This document shows, piece after piece, positions 20,126 to 33,246 of a stretch of 64,000 bases of DNA. The notes beneath the pieces were generated by a model, which did not search any database, was not told the origin of the DNA, and saw only the letters and a program-made list of their open reading frames with translations. Origin of the DNA: Spinacia oleracea (taxonomy: Eukaryota; Streptophyta; Magnoliopsida; Caryophyllales; Amaranthaceae); the NCBI RefSeq assembly GCF_020520425.1, contig NC_079487.1, forward strand, positions 50,196,719 through 50,260,718. The letters run 5' to 3'. How positions within the stretch are numbered: position 1 is the stretch's first letter; the number at the start of each line of letters is the position of its first letter. Made by a program: the position numbers and the translations under genes.

Positions 20126-23090
20126 GATAGTTGTAGAGAGAAAGTGGAGAATCCTCCAATAGTTCTTTTGAAGAGTCAACCAATGTACATGCTCTAAGGG
20201 AACTTAGTGGTTGAAAGTCCTCCTTCTACCTTTGTGGTAAGAGTATGGTTCTCACCCCTGCAAGATGGATCATTCCTCCCATCTTTGCACAATTTTAAAG
20301 TTAAACCTCTATGTATAATACAACACAAACATTAAATCTTCATGCTCATGCAACTGATCGACGTAGGTCAGGGGAGGACCCATGTAGACCTCAAGGGTTC
20401 TATAGCGAGCTAGGGACCGTTAAAAAAAAAACAGAAAGTATAATGGCAATTTGGGGTAAAAATATGTTTACGATCCTCATATTGGAGACAAAAAGTAGAA
20501 ATGAGTAAAAACAAAAGGATCAAATAAAATATGGAGTATTGAGTATGAAAAAGTGGGAAAGTGTAAAAACAATTTCACGTGAAAGTGGGAACTAAAGCCA
20601 AATTAAAATATGAAACTACATAAATAAAAAAGTGATAGCAGACTATAAACGAAAAGGAAAACACAAAACTCTTATTTCTCTCTCCTACCTGAAGTGTCAA
20701 GAATACCCAAGGTCTCATATGTGACGAGCCACGTCATCAAGTTGATGGTGTGTCATGTTTACACTTGCAGTTTACCCATCTTGCATCGAGGCCCAAATGG
20801 AGCTCAGTAACGTCTGTTAATAGAGCCCAAATAACCGCTTCCCTTTCTTTTGAACATTAACTTTGGGTGGAAATTGTAGCCCTCAAAGTAACCGCTTTCC
20901 TTTCTTTTGAACATTAACTGCCAGCACACTTCCCATTTGTTTAATGTTCTTTTAGTTTCTAACTGCCTTATTTCTCTCTCTTCTTCTACTCTTCGCCATT
21001 CTGTTTGTCATTTTCACGTAAACTCGTCATTTTCTCTGCATTTGTACCTCTTTTTTTTTTCTAGTTCAACATAATTTTCTATAACTATGGTGAAATTTGT
21101 AAATTATTGTTGATGGTGCTGCAATTCGAGTCGCACTTGTTGATGCTCTTGGTGATCAAACTCTTCCTCTTCCTCTAGTGATCAGCATGTTGATAAATAT
21201 GCTTCAAGTTCGAGGGAGGATACACCGCTGGTAATCAATGGGTATTTCACCCTATACCCACCCTAAAAGAAAAGTTAAATGAAAAGAAAAAGTTGGCCCA
21301 ACCCCATCATCTTCTACATCTTCCCTTCTGCATTTTCATTCTCCATCATCTTCTACCTCTCCCCTTCTGCATTTCCATTCTACATCATCTTCCACTCTCT
21401 CTCCATTTTCCTCTCTTACGATAATTCCATCATTACTATCTTAAACAACTATAAATTTCAACAAATTCATGTGGATTTAACACCACTTGTGTAAATTCGT
21501 ATAATTTTTTTTTTATCATTGTTATGATTTTCAGAATGGTTAGATCTTTGAATCGGAATGATCATATATATGACTATAATATGTCATTTGGATATACTGT
21601 CATTGATTATTTGGTTATTGTCATTGTTGTATTAAATTCGGTCATTGATTATTTGGTTACTGTCATTGTGTATTAAATTCCGTTTATTGGTTATTTGGTT
21701 ACTGTTGGTTTTGTTTTTCGTTTTCTAGATGTGTTCTATAATAATTATGTTTTCTAGTAAGAATACTATCATTTTTTTTATAAATATTGTCATTATTTTT
21801 ATAAATACTGTCATTTAATTTGTTTATAAATATTGTCATTTTAATTTGTTTATAAATACTTTCATTGGTCTTTGGAAGGTACTTTTGTTGACTTGTCAAT
21901 AAAAACACGTGAAACGACTAAATTGCCTTGGGTATGGTGTTAAAGACCCGCAGGTGTATCACGCCTCCTTCAAATTCTGCTAAGATGACAAAATTAAAAG
22001 ATAATAGTAATATTAAATGATAGAGTTTCTTTAAATATTATTAAAGCCTATTATTTTGCTAAAAATAAAGAACGAAGTTACATAATAAGTATTCTCTAAA
22101 ATAAACGTGTTGGTGTTGTAGTTCCATACCCTTTTGTATTTAACTTGGATTTCATTCCTCTTTTCTTTTTCAATGCATTATCTAAATGTCCTTTTGATTT
22201 CCTTTTTCCCCCTGTGTGGTAACCCTAGCTATCTGGATTACAGTCTGAACTCTATTTGTAGTGTTTGTTGATGAAACTTCTTATTGTCTTTATGTTTCAC
22301 TTATTCTGTCAATCTCCTTAGAATTTCTTTCGAATCTTTGCTTTTAAATATGTCTAGTTGCTTCTTGGTTTTTGATTCTTACTATCAAGTTGTAGTACTT
22401 CCGAGCCATACCATGGCGTCAAGGGGTAACCTTATTTTGTTGATTAGGTTCCATAGATGAATCATGCTAGAAATATGCTTTAGCATGTGTTGTGCATCAT
22501 TTTTCTATATAGCTTGGAACTGATTGCAGAAGCAACACGCATATGCCATATGCAATGTTAACATAACCACCCAACTTCTTCAAATATTTTGCATGTAGTA
22601 GTATATGATATTTTTATGCAGTAGTGTCGAATGCGACCTTTTCCCTTTCTTCGTTATTCTCTTTGTAAATTTCATAATACGTACAATAAGTAACCCCCCA
22701 TAGCCACAATATTTCAAATAGAACCAATTGCTTCGCCATTTTCAAATTCAAAGTCTCTAAAAAGTGTTAGAGTGTATACCTCCGAAACATGTCTGAGTGA
22801 ACCAATCATTAGAAACACTGATGTAGGGGTTAAATTTGTACAATTAAATTCATTTTGTTTCTTTGTTTATCTCCAACAATGTACTGTTTCTTGGAATATC
22901 TTGAAAAACCTCTCAAACTTGTGTTTTTTTTGCTTTAAAACGAACCACATTGTTTGTACTCTCACTTCTTTGAGAAGATAATATGCCCGAAAAGAAATCC
23001 TTGCTCTACACCACTTAAGAGTTTGTACCATTTATTATTTTCCAATCATGACTTATACCATTGTTCGACTATGTAGAGAAAATTCTTGTT
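20126..23090. other. Intergenic DNA, no supported gene
   Basis: No coding region is supported. Visible features are a direct repeat of about 32 bp (AACCGCTTTCCTTTCTTTTG) at about 20831 and 20890, a CT-rich imperfect repeat at 21300-21410 (unit with CATCATCTTCTAC), a repeat with GTCATTGATTATTTGGTTA at 21600-21700, and ATAAATATTGTCATT repeats at 21780-21865. The open frames here are short and AT-rich. Confidence 0.6.
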
Positions 23091-23617
23091 TTAATTTAAT
23101 TTTATCAAAGACAAAAATAAGAAACTTAAAGTTACCAAAGAAAATTTCCTTTTAACAATAAAAAATAAAAAATAAAAAATAAAAAATAAAAACGTTGTTA
23201 TAGTGCTCTCCTGTTGTTGGTCGCCATCCCTGGCTGATGTGCAACAACAGTAGTAAATAAAAATTAAAAATTTGAGAATTGATATGAAATAGGAGGCTAC
23301 CAGAAAATGCTGGGAATGGAAATACTGGAGTGGAATAAGATAGGCATAACTTGATGTAATCTCCATTTCATTTAATAGCAATAATTTGGATCATACAATA
23401 TCATGAGAAAAGTATGGTTTTCTCCAAGCCGATGAATAACGGACTGAGAAAAGAAAAAGAACAAAGAATGGATACATATTGCACTTCTTTTACAGTACTC
23501 TTCAATTGCATATTGCGTATCTACTGGCACTCGTGTTACTAATAACTCGTGTTACTCTTAACTTTCATGAGCTCATAACGTATAGTCTTTCCGAACTTAG
23601 AAACTAAGGTGAATCTG
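23091..23617 (-). other. Probable 3' UTR and downstream flank of the Serinc gene
   Basis: This lies directly after the stop codon of the Serinc-domain gene. It includes an (AAAAAT)n microsatellite at about 23157-23192. I cannot place the polyadenylation site. Confidence 0.4.
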
Positions 23618-26600
23618 TCAGCAACTCTGATCTGGCTGTATAGCTCCTTCATCCACGATCTTGGCTTGTCTTACAACAGGTGATATTAACTTCCACACTG
23701 TATTGACAAGTTACAGAGAAAGAAAGAAAGAAAGACAAGAAAAAGATTTGTTAAACAGGAATGTTTGAATTTGAGACAGTTCTATGAACTCCCACACTGT
23801 ATTAACGTCAAATTTACATTACTTTTGGAGTTCAATTCACTTTCACACATTCTTTCTATTTTATGGCGTTGTCTTACACATTGTCCATAACTTTACTTAA
23901 CAAGCATCCATAGTTATATCAAATGTGGGAATCAGAATTTAGAACTTGGAATTTGGAGTTTGGTCCATTGAAAGATAGTTTGTCCCACATTAAACATTAG
24001 ATGATAATCGTGTTTTCTGCATGATGGTAATTGGTAACGTAGCTATTACCGAGCTTATCAGAGAAGTAATAGCCAATTTTTGGTGAAGTTGTTAAAATCA
24101 CTTGGAGACAAGTTAACTAGGAATTGACTCACTGTATATGGTGGCTGCAAACCACTCATTGATAATCTTCACCCATGTGCTTGCCCATCCAACATCGATA
24201 CTCCATCTGATCGTGACAAGAAATTTTTGCAGTCAATAACAACATTGGGTGGTTAGCTAACTTAAAGAACAAAAAAGGAAACATGAGGAAGACTTTACGT
24301 TCTCGTAGAGCTGTTGAGGTCCCAATTTATGAATAACATTGCAAAATACATGGCTCCTAAGGAAAACACCAGATGAAAGAATCCATACTTATATGGAATA
24401 TCATCCTCTTCTTCAACCTCATCTTTGCGAAACTGCAAAGAAATACAAATAAAAAAAGAATCGTGGGAGAGAATTTCATGTCACAAAGTTTAAACTAAAG
24501 GAATTTAAGGGCCATATGTTCATTGCCACTGAATACACAGGAAGACATATTATAAATACAGCTGAAACAAGTGTTAGATACTTGGCTTGGCTTGGCTTGT
24601 CTGAAGAACGGGACATATAATGTACCTGGAATGACTCGGAATCAATCCCCGTCGAGAACGTTGCCATCACTATTGCACAAATTCCAATGAAGAAGCTCTA
24701 GAGAAGAAAGATTAATGTCAGATACCATGCTTTCAGTAAAAGATGTGCATAAGACAAAAAAAAAAAGGAATGAGAAAATCTCAGTCATGTTTAAAAGGAT
24801 TATGTTGGTTCAGCACAACCTTCTTAAGCCAATGAGAAAAGTAGGTCAAAAATTGTACATCATTTGCATATAGTGAACAGTAGGACAGTTCCAAACTTCT
24901 AATGCAAGTTCCATTAAATGATTTCAGGAAGCAGATGAAGTCTTACAAATACGGTGATCCAGTCGTGATGTCCAGTCACTTGCTTCTGTGGACTGCACTT
25001 GTCCCCAGCAGGCTCACTGCAAACGAATGTCTCTAAGTAAGGCTTTACACACTCATCCAACATTGTATAAAATTGTGGAGGTTTAAATCAACAGAAAGGT
25101 AGGCAAGGAGAGTGACACTTGAGGTTTGACTTTGAGTAGCCTTATAACACCCTAAACACTCAATGCAGTGAGATAAAGCCTACTATGCATTTTTTGACAT
25201 TTTAGTGATCTGTGGCCTGTGTTGCTCGGATCCTTCATTTCCCCTCAAATACCCATGTCAAGTGATCAGTACTCCGTCTTGGGTATGGATATTCAACACT
25301 TCATTTTGGACCAAAATCAATGAAACTTTTCATTAAATATTCAACACTTGGTTTTGTTCTTTGTACAGTCTTCAATGGTGAGGATTTAACCTTTTTTATT
25401 TTAAGACCAGATGACAACAGAGCAGAAGATAAAAAGAGTAGAACATATCCATTAAGAGAATTTCTAAAAAGCAATGTGTGTCTAGTTATAAACACCACGA
25501 GTCTGAGTAACATAGTATCAGGCCCTTGTATAGTTTTCAAGGGTGAAAACATGACCTTTTCATTTTTAGACCAGATAACAAAAGATGGAAAGATAAAAAG
25601 AGTGAAATATATCTATGTGAGATTTCCAAAGAAGTCCATGCAAGTCCAGTTTACATATTTGGTTCCTTAATTATCTTTAATTGGATTCAGCATTAACATC
25701 TTACCTCCGGATAGCAGACCAACATAGAAAAACAACATAAGCAGCCATGATTCCTGAAGATAAAAGACCTCTGTTTACCTAATCCAACAATTTAAGTTTA
25801 TCGTCAGCAAAAGATACATTCTTAGTCAAAAGCATCATTAAAACTTGAAGAGTTGAAGTACAAGATCTGTACCTTCGAATGTAATGTTATAAGCATCATT
25901 ACAATAAGCAAAACTGCCGTCCATGTGATAAAAAATATGTTGAGAGTGCAGGAAGATCTTGGGACATACAAGATATATAAAGCAACAACCCCACATATAG
26001 AAGCTACATAAAAAACTGTTGACATAAACAATCCAAGGGAGCAGCTGCACAAACAAAAACGCACCATCAGAAAGTGTGATAACAGTAAACTAGAATTGCA
26101 GTAGAAGTACGAATAAGCCATACATTTTCGTAAAAGAAAGAAATGTCGAATTCATAATGCATTCCACAGACATAGAGGTAGATGGGACATGGATTAAGCT
26201 AAAATTCAGCATCCTACTCTCCACTGCAAGATATTCACTTGGGAAAATTCAGTAGGTACTGATAAAAAGTGACATGAGGAACAACCACACAGTTGAAGTT
26301 TAGGAAAACCCAACACTGAAATAGACTGGCCTAAATCATTATAATCAAGAATTACCTACAATATACCCTTTATAATAGTAATGTCCCTTGTTGCTTCCCT
26401 CTCCCTCCTTCCCGCTACTCTCTCTCTCTCTCTGTCTCTCTCTCATACACCCATTATAAGTGAGTGTATCATAGGAAATCTACTCATGATCAACTACTAT
26501 TTATCATTTACGACAACTTTTTTTCAGGCATCCCAATAAAGAGACTATTATTACAAACTAAGGGAACATCATAAAGCATATTATATTATGAGGCATATTA

Positions 26601-29600
26601 TATAAGGCATATTATTCATTATTAGGAATATATAGTTGTATCATTTCCGATTTGGTAGCTTAATTTCCTAACTAATCTTAGCTAGAATTAGCATAATTTT
26701 GTGTATAAATTGGTAGTAGCCGCAAGGCATAAGATGAGCAAATATAGAAGATAATTCCTCTCCTTTCTTTATTTCTTAAATCTAGCAAAGCAAGGTATGG
26801 GATTTTTTTCAATGAAAACATGTTTGTCTCCTGAAGCTATTTTTATAGAGATTTTTCAGGGGACTTCTGGAGAATAATTTCAAAGCCTATTTTGTATTTT
26901 TTTATTTAACCAAAATTTGAACTAAGAAACTTCAAGACACACCTTTGCTTTCTTTTCACATCAGGCATCCAGTAGTTATTCCACCATGCTATAAATTGAA
27001 TCACGCTAATAAGTTGGAGAGCAAGAAAAACCCTACAAAAAAATCATAGGAAAAAAAATAGTTAATGCATTAAACTAAGTTAGAAATTTCTTTCAGCACT
27101 TAATTTTGTATCTTTTATTCCTCCCCGGCTCTCTCTCTCTCTCTCAAATAATGATTTTGCACGTTCTTTATGTTGTTTAACAATTGCTGCCAATAAATAT
27201 TGTGACTGCAAAACTATTACTTCAAACATATACTTCGTATATCAAGAACAATATGGAAGCATGTTTATTTTGATCATTGTTGCAACTTGAGGATTGCTCA
27301 CTTCCAATGAAAACAACTTTTTATTCTAAAAGGTCTCACCAGGAAAAGAGACCTAAGGATGCTACTTTGCTAATTTGATACGTTAATTACAAACTTTTAT
27401 ATAAGGCGGTCTTACACAAAAGACCGTCTTGGTGTCATATAAGTCAGCAATGAAACCAATTAATTAAGCAATGAAACCAATTATTTAAGCACTGAAACCA
27501 ATTAGTTAAGCACTATAATTAATTAGTTAAACACTAGAACCAATTAATTAAACAATAGAACTAATTAGTTAAGCATTGAAACTAATTAGTTAAGCAATTG
27601 AATCAATTAGTTAAGCAATGAAACCAATTAGTTAAACAATGAGATCAATTAGTTATGCAATCAAAGCGGTCTTTTCGGTAAGGCTGTCTTACACAAAAGT
27701 TGCCGTTAATTAATATATGAAACCAAACTTTGTATTGTCCGGACTGCAACAAAGTTTCATTTTCCTATTAATTGATAATTAGAATTTCGTTTCACAGTGA
27801 TTAGACTACAATGACGTGAATGAACAACAAAATACACCCCAATCATTGATGTACACAACACTAAGAAGGACAGCTTGTTCTAAGGATAAAATTTCAGTAC
27901 AAATTATGTACCTAAATCAACATTGGAAAAAACATGTATTCTTGGTTTTCATGCTGTGAATAGACACAGCATTGTCACATAAAATAAATTAAAGGAAAAG
28001 AAGAAGGTAGAGTTAGAAGAATACCCTGCACCTATACGGGCAAACTCACCTACAAATAAAAAGTAAGAACAAAATTAATTCTTTCGTCAAATGATGCAGA
28101 CATGTAGTTGACAAGGGATGAACTTTATGAATTTGTACAACAATCATGATAATCAGAAAAAGCCAATACTGTTCCAGATCTCAGACGGAAGAGCTAAGCG
28201 CTAAGTTGTGCTCAAGCCCGGACCAATCGGTTAAAGACTTTGATGCTGGAACGAGTTTAATGATTTAGATTTACCATAAAAGTGTACGTATTCTGAATGG
28301 AGGAAGAAAGGAGACGTCATTGATATAACTAACAGGACACATTTTATTAGCCACCAACCAGAATGCCAAGCATTACGAACTTCTTGTAGCTTGTTTGTAT
28401 TCAGTGTTGTAAGAAACATCAAAAAGAAAAATATCTGAGAGGTAGGTTAAGGATTCTTGTAACAAATTTCAAGCACTAAGAAATTTGATTGACATGGATA
28501 TCATTACTTGGATCATTCAAAACATAACAATGTCACACATGTTATTTGTCAACAGACTGCTGACAGTCTGCTGGAGATATAGATTGCTTTCCAAGAAGTA
28601 TTATGAAGCCGTTGTAGTTTCTCTTTTCAGTATAACATAATTTCAGACAGCTATCTTTAATAACTGCAAATTCCAAGAATTATTACTTCACTCCAGTATC
28701 TACCAGGAAAAGTGTGATGTTTAATTGACTAGTTGATAATACTGCAGTCTGCAGGAATGTATGTAATTTGAAAGATTAACAAGTAATCAGACAGCCAACA
28801 CAGGTATTCTGTTTGCTAAAGTTAACAAAGGATACGAAGCATCCAAAGCTGATCCGAAGAACTCCAATGGTTTGAATGCAGTCATGACCTCCAACTCCAC
28901 AAGTTCTAAGAACTGCATGAAAACAAAAAAGACGTCAGCATGAAGGCTTATCCGTTATCACTTTTTTGGGGTAAAACATCCTGGTATCAATCTAAATAAA
29001 ATAAGTTCCTTAAACATTGAAGTTATCTTTTTGGAGTGCTTTCAAAATCAACATCAGTAGTTACATGAATGCTTAATAGAATCTGGCTTTCAATGATGTA
29101 CTGCCGCTCAAAGAGCATTTTAATCACATTTGAATATCTCATAGGAGTCATAGATAACCTGATTTGAGAAATTCAGTTGTATCTTGTAATTTCATATTGC
29201 TATTTACTTGTTCATGTCATCATCTTACAATTGGAAACAGTAATTAACTAATAACTAAGAGGCTACTTTTGTTCTTCCAGACTGCGCTAAAGCTAACATT
29301 GATAGATAATCCCTTCGTTCCCTCTTTCTCTCTCTCTTAGATCCTTTAGATTAGACAAATTTGACACCTCACCAGTCAATCTTTCAAGTTAACAATTAAT
29401 TATAACCAGGAAAACCAATCGCATCCTTGCAGTTCAAAGTTTTCCCCTTCATGTTCGAAATGTATCCATAAACCAAATTTTAACCGTTATGACTGAGCTG
29501 CAAACAACCACACACTATAAACCTGGAGTATAGAACTACATAAAGTTTCAAGCATTTGAACAGCATTGAACACAAACTTTAGTACGAATCAGAAAACTTT

Positions 29601-30241
29601 CCACAAATGTAGTCTTATACTTATGTTACTAATCAAAAATAGCATGACAAAAGTAACGATCATCTTGGGTAACAAGTCAAATTGGTTCCACTAAGATGGC
29701 GGGAAATTGAAAATCAATAACAGTACATTTATATTCTATAATGGCCTTGCACCAATAACTGTTATTTGCAAATTAAAACATTTATAATCTATAACGGCCT
29801 TGCACTGGTAACATTTTTGTAATTAAATCGGTAAGAAAAAAAAAGATTGAAATAAAAAAATAAAGGCAACAGTGAATTAAATTAATAAAATTGGAACTTA
29901 AATGAGTAAAAATTGAGCTTAAATAAATAAAAGTTAAGTTTAAATGAATATAGTCTGTATATTTACGATTATATAAATGTTGTTCGTATTATTCATCAAT
30001 AACAATTTATCAATGTGGAATCACCCAACTTACAATGATTTTCTGGTATAACCCTTTGAATATAATCACGAACAAGCCACGCAACGAAATTGGTGGTCAA
30101 GAAGATAATTCCGTAGTAATAGCGAACTTTTAAGGACTTTCTCTTCTCTACTGAGACATCAATCTTCTTCTGCGGAGTCCTTGATAATTCTTCCAAGTAA
30201 ACAGCCTCAGATACCCTTAAATCTGTCCTTTCCCCTGCCAT
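23618..30241 (-). CDS. Serinc-domain (TMS1/TDE-like) membrane protein, 12 exons, 411 aa
   Basis: Twelve exons, all with GT/AG borders, give one frame of 1236 nt: 30241-30034, 28912-28836, 28434-28275, 28049-28025, 27032-26943, 26044-25873, 25778-25705, 25016-24947, 24697-24626, 24432-24299, 24206-24133, 23697-23618. The product matches plant serine-incorporator proteins along its length. Landmarks are YYYGIIFLTTNFVAWLVRDY (exon 1), NAWHSGWW (exon 3), SCTLNIFFITWT (exon 6), YVVFLCWSAIR (exon 7), MATFSTGIDS (exon 9), EEEDDIPYKYGFFH (exon 10) and DVGWASTWVKIINEW (exon 11). The family has 9-11 membrane helices and about 400-420 residues, so this looks complete. Serinc proteins were proposed to aid serine-derived lipid synthesis; the plant role is not settled. 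The start at 30241 is a choice: an in-frame ATG lies ten codons upstream (30271). No break is seen. A MITE sits in intron 4. Confidence 0.93.
25320..25680 (+). repeat. Imperfect tandem repeat in Serinc intron 7
   Basis: Two blocks about 160 bp apart resemble each other: TGTACAGTCTTCAATGGTGA with AAGACCAGATGACAAC, and TGTATAGTTTTCAAGGGTGA with TAGACCAGATAACAAA. On the plus strand both stay open in the same frame (116 codons, 25320-25670), giving related stretches around VFNGEDLTF and VFKGENMTF. The source is unknown; it could be a remnant of an inserted gene piece. Confidence 0.45.
27390..27703. mobile_element. MITE with internal 22-bp repeats, copy A (Serinc intron 4)
   Basis: The termini are CAAACTTTTATATAAGGCGG and, reversed, GCAACTTTTGTGTAAGACAG. 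They are flanked by CGTTAATTA on both sides (27381-27389 and 27704-27712), though a border shifted by 2-3 bases is also possible. The interior is a run of about ten units like AAGCAATGAAACCAATTAGTT. The same family occurs inverted at 35842-36076. The 9-bp duplication suggests the Mutator superfamily. Confidence 0.78.
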
Positions 30242-31094
30242 TCCTATAGTAAATTTCACCAATCTGCACATTGTCAACCAAATTCAGGCTCAGCCCCATT
30301 TCAAAATTGTTGAAATTCTCCATCCCAAGTAAAGTTCAAATTTAAAAGAAGCTCCCCTAAAGAATTTCCAACGGTAACTTGTTAAAATTTTGAATTTATG
30401 AACTGAAATCTAGCAACTAAGAATTACTTAGCAAGTGCCCATGAAACAAAATTAAGAAACTTTTTCCTGATATCCGCCCTGACTAGTTAGTTTAAATTAC
30501 ACTATCAATGTGAGTTATGTACTTGAGTGACATTGTGACAACTGATTTGGAACATTGCCCCAATTACAAACAATTAGTTAAAGTAAAACAAGACCCAGTA
30601 ATCAATAAATGTTTTTGAAACTGCGTGTAATTAATGATTGGTTAAAACAAAATACTTAATTATTTAACTCTATAGTCTATAATTAAGTGATAAATTCTAG
30701 AAACATTGTTAAGACAAGCACCCTGCGCTGCAAATCTGAACAAAAAAATGAAGAAAGAGGAAATATACCTTTAGTTTGTTCTTGTTTGTTGTTCTGTCGG
30801 GTGTTTGCAGTTGGTATGAATTATGAAAGAGTAAAACCATTCACATTTCACATGACCCTCTGTCTGTATGTAAGCAGGTTTTTATAATTAGGGGAACTTC
30901 TTGATGGGTTAGTGGAATAGTGGTTAATTCGAACCATTCGGAATGTTCGGAAGTCGGAATGGTTCAAACTTCAAAGAGACCGGGTCCGGTAATTCATTTA
31001 TGCACAAGTTCAAATTAAGTCTTTGTGTATGGGTTAAAAGAATAAAAGTTAATACCTTTTTTCGAGTATGGATTCTTTAGAGTTTTTAATAAAA
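30242..31094. other. 5' flank of the Serinc gene
   Basis: This should hold the promoter and 5' UTR of the minus-strand gene. I see no clear TATA box or other gene. Confidence 0.35.
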
Positions 31095-31425
31095 CTCTAC
31101 AAGGTACCTTGTTTTTGTTTCAATTTGGAAAATAGTACCTTAACTTTCTTATTTTGTCTCAATTTGGAAAATAGTACACTATCAATGAATGGCCAGTAAA
31201 ATATATGTCCATGTTCTTTTTACGTAAACAGATGCTCTTTTAATTATATACTAATGTTCTTAAGGTGCACCATGCTCTATGTGCACCATGGTCCACCTTC
31301 TAAATTGCGTGTGGCAGTAAGGTCCCATTTTTAATACACTATTTTAATTCAAGGTATTATTTGACAAAATAAGAAAGTTAAGGTACTATTTTCCAAATTG
31401 AGACAAAAACAAGGTACTTTTTGAC
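31095..31425. mobile_element. Foldback MITE-like element
   Basis: Arms of about 60 bp are inverted: AAGGTACCTTGTTTTTG with AATTTGGAAAATAGTACC on the left, and GGTACTATTTTCCAAATT with CAAAAACAAGGTAC on the right. The left arm is partly duplicated. No clear target duplication is seen, so the borders are approximate. Confidence 0.6.
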
Positions 31426-31570
31426 AATTTTTCATGTATTTTAATATAAATTATTAAACTTTAAAAAATTAAAACAAAATAACTTGACCTTATTAACAAG
31501 TATACGAATTACACACTAATTAAAAATTAGCAAATAGATATTGTAAAAATCGTTTCCATATTAAATTATT

Positions 31571-32126
31571 GGCAAATTTGCCAAAAAGGACCTTTTATAA
31601 CTCAAATTTTGCGAGAAAGGACCTTATATAATTTTTTTTGTGAAAACACACCTTAAAGTAATTTTTTTTGCGAGAAAGGACCTAAGGAATGTTTCCGGCA
31701 TTGACTGAGCTTTTCCGGCCATTAACTTGCACGTGAGCAGCACGTGTGGCTTACGTTGGCTAAAGACAATGATTTTCCTGACTCTTGAATTTTCAAACTT
31801 GATTTTATTTCGGTTTTTCTTTTCAACTTTAGGTTTTAAAGCTTAGAATTTTGGAGGAAAATTGGGTGTGATTAGCAAAATAATGCCACACGTGCTTCTC
31901 ACGTGCAAGTCAATGGCCGGAAAAAACTCAGTCAATGCCGGAAATTTACTCTTGGTTGTCTTTCGCAAAAAAAATTACATTAATGTGTGATTTCACAAAA
32001 AAAATTTATATAAGGTCCTTTCTCGCAAAAAAATTTACATTAAGGTGTTATTTCACAAAAAAAAAATATATAAGGTCCTTTCTCGCAAAATTTGGATTAT
32101 AAAAGGTCCTTTTTAACAAATTTGCC
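31571..32126. mobile_element. Mutator-type foldback element (556 bp)
   Basis: The ends GGCAAATTTGCCAAAAAGG and (reversed) GGCAAATTTGTTAAAAAGG begin long inverted arms of about 200 bp, with inner inverted blocks such as TTCCGGCATTGACTGAG and CACGTGAGCAGCACGTG. The element is flanked by the perfect 9-bp duplication TAAATTATT (31562-31570 and 32127-32135). The motif GCGAGAAAGGACCT is repeated within each arm. No coding capacity. Confidence 0.88.
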
Positions 32127-32655
32127 TAAATTATTCAATGTGTCCTAACGATAATATGGAATACAATACCATGATATTTAACGCCTTCCCAACATCTTAA
32201 GCCTAATATCTTAGACTATCTAACATAATTCAATCTTAGTATGTTTTATTTATATGATATAACGTTGGGCTTAAATTCAAAAACAGAAGACAAAACAGTT
32301 TATGTATAATTTATGAATATAACATTGTAATTGATTATTTAGAGAAAGTTATTATTCCTAAATTTTAGAGTTAACTTCTATTTAAAATTTTCTTCCTTAC
32401 TGAATATCTCAAACTTGAAAATCATATTAACGTTATCTCAAACTTGAAAATCATATTAACGTTATCTCAAACTTGAAAATTATAATGACGTTATTCAATG
32501 AATAAGAAACGGAAAAAAATAATTTGATTTCATTTCAAGAGTCGACTTATATAATAGAGATAATTGTAGTTACAAACTAAAAATCCTAGTCACATGAAAA
32601 ATGTTTTGTATGCAAGAAAAAGTTCTTAACATGAAGATAGTCATACATTTTACTA

Positions 32656-32914
32656 CTCCCTCTGTCCCAGAATACTCGCACCGGTTCGAGTCGACACGCT
32701 TGCCAATGCACAACTTTGACCACCAATATCTTTAACTACATATTATAAAAACTTATGAAATATTAATATTTTGAAAATATATGTTAAGATAAAGCCAACA
32801 ATATATTATATGCTAACTTTTGTTTTCATATACTAGAAATAACATAGGGTCAAAGTGAATTATGTAAATAGTGCAAAAAGTCAAACCGGTGCGTGTATTC
32901 CGGGACGGAGGGAG
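32656..32914. mobile_element. Stowaway MITE
   Basis: The ends CTCCCTCTGTCCCAGAATAC and (reversed) CTCCCTCCGTCCCGGAATAC are flanked by TA (32654-32655, 32915-32916). This is the canonical plant Stowaway terminus. Confidence 0.9.
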
Positions 32915-32962
32915 TAACATATAGTATTTTTTTAATATGATTCAAGCTCTTATTATTTCATA

Positions 32963-33246
32963 CTCCCTCTGTCTCAGATTAGTTATTACACTTTCCTTTT
33001 TCGTCCTTCTAAGATTAGTTGTTATACTTCTAAATTAGGAATAACCCCACAATTATTATATTTTCTCTCTCGTCCCACTAATTTTTTTTTGTCCCCACAC
33101 TCTCTCTCATTCAATTAAAAAAATACCCCACTAACTCCTATCACATTACTTTTCCAATAAAAAAATTTGATAACCAAACAACCATTTATCACCTAAAACT
33201 TTGTGCAAAGTTAATTAGTGTAACGACTAAATTGGGACAGAATGAG
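32963..33246. mobile_element. Stowaway MITE, second family member
   Basis: The ends CTCCCTCTGTCTCAGATTAG and (reversed) CTCATTCTGTCCCAATTTAG are flanked by TA (32961-32962, 33247-33248). It differs internally from the neighbour at 32656-32914. Confidence 0.85.
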
